From: Nitratireductor sp.
GTDB lineage: Bacteria; Pseudomonadota; Alphaproteobacteria; Rhizobiales; Rhizobiaceae
Reading direction: 5' to 3'
DNA: 12,925 bases
Assembly: GCA_020441735.1 (NCBI GenBank)
Contig: JAGRLQ010000274.1
Coordinates: 1 to 12,925 of the forward strand
The position numbers were made by a program, and so were the translations under genes. The notes beneath the pieces were generated by a model that was not told where the DNA came from, searched no databases, and saw only the letters and a program-made list of their open reading frames with translations. Positions 12,836 to 12,925 of this stretch are shown here, in pieces; position 1 is the stretch's first letter, and the number at the start of each line of letters is the position of its first letter.

Positions 12836-12925
12836 GGCAGACTTCTTGATGAAAGTGCCATTGTTGAGTTCGCGTATGGCGGTCTGCAATTCCTCGCGTG
12901 TGTTCATGACGATCGGACCGTGCCA
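12833..12925 (-). CDS. Pirin family protein, C-terminal end (5' part outside window)
   Basis: Thirty residues are visible on the - strand from the window edge to TGA at 12835-12833: WHGPIVMNTREELQTAIREL followed by NNGTFIKKSA. The GPIVMNTREEL...AI pattern is the hallmark of the pirin C-terminal cupin end (GPFVMNTxEEIxxA). Pirins are iron-binding bicupin proteins; bacterial ones include quercetinase-like enzymes and stress-linked regulators, and nothing here decides between these. It lies upstream of the DUF4175 gene on the same strand, with an 88-base gap that contains a hairpin. Confidence 0.88.
   Translation of the reverse strand, partial: WHGPIVMNTREELQTAIRELNNGTFIKKSA

Overview
The window is about 60% G+C. 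Its gene families and gene order (nadD-rsfS-rlmH-envC-ctpA-divergent polysaccharide deacetylase-rppH, then a DUF4175/TIGR02302 protein and a pirin) point to an alphaproteobacterium of the Hyphomicrobiales (Rhizobiales), probably close to Rhizobiaceae/Phyllobacteriaceae. The genus cannot be read from the sequence.

Left half (1-6895, + strand). A housekeeping and cell-envelope block starts with the 3' end of nadD and continues with rsfS, rlmH, an EnvC-type murein hydrolase activator and the processing protease CtpA, whose start codon overlaps the envC stop. A clear intrinsic terminator (4427-4454) closes this unit. A second pair follows: a membrane-anchored divergent polysaccharide deacetylase, whose stop overlaps the start of rppH. 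A lone GNAT acetyltransferase ends at a bidirectional terminator (6897-6918). The envelope genes form a cell-separation theme. EnvC and the deacetylase both lack the catalytic residues of their superfamilies, so they are probably regulators or binding proteins rather than enzymes.

Middle (6945-9769). A small secreted alpha/beta-hydrolase-like protein (- strand) and a Tad/VWA (TadG-like) membrane protein (- strand) flank an 845-base region that holds no conventional gene but is dense in RNA signals. On the + strand there is a promoter-like element, a 25-codon ORF whose ribosome-binding site is a 16-17-base perfect complement of the 16S rRNA 3' end, a structured 3' tail and a strong terminator. 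Convergent to it, on the - strand, lies a roughly 120-nt RNA of three hairpins. Each hairpin shows an anti-Shine-Dalgarno loop (CUCCUCCC core), and the last is a terminator. This matches the alphaproteobacterial alpha-r14/'cuckoo' sRNA class. Four near-consensus CtrA-type sites (TTAA-N7-TWWAC) lie in the promoter regions of the middle block.

Right end (10078-12925, - strand). A large three-TM DUF4175/TIGR02302 protein has a glutamine-rich low-complexity tract. It follows the 3' end of a pirin gene cut by the window edge.

The most noteworthy content is the non-coding middle: an anti-SD sRNA facing an mRNA with a maximal SD, and a TadG-like neighbour whose AGGAGG ribosome-binding site could also pair with the sRNA loops.
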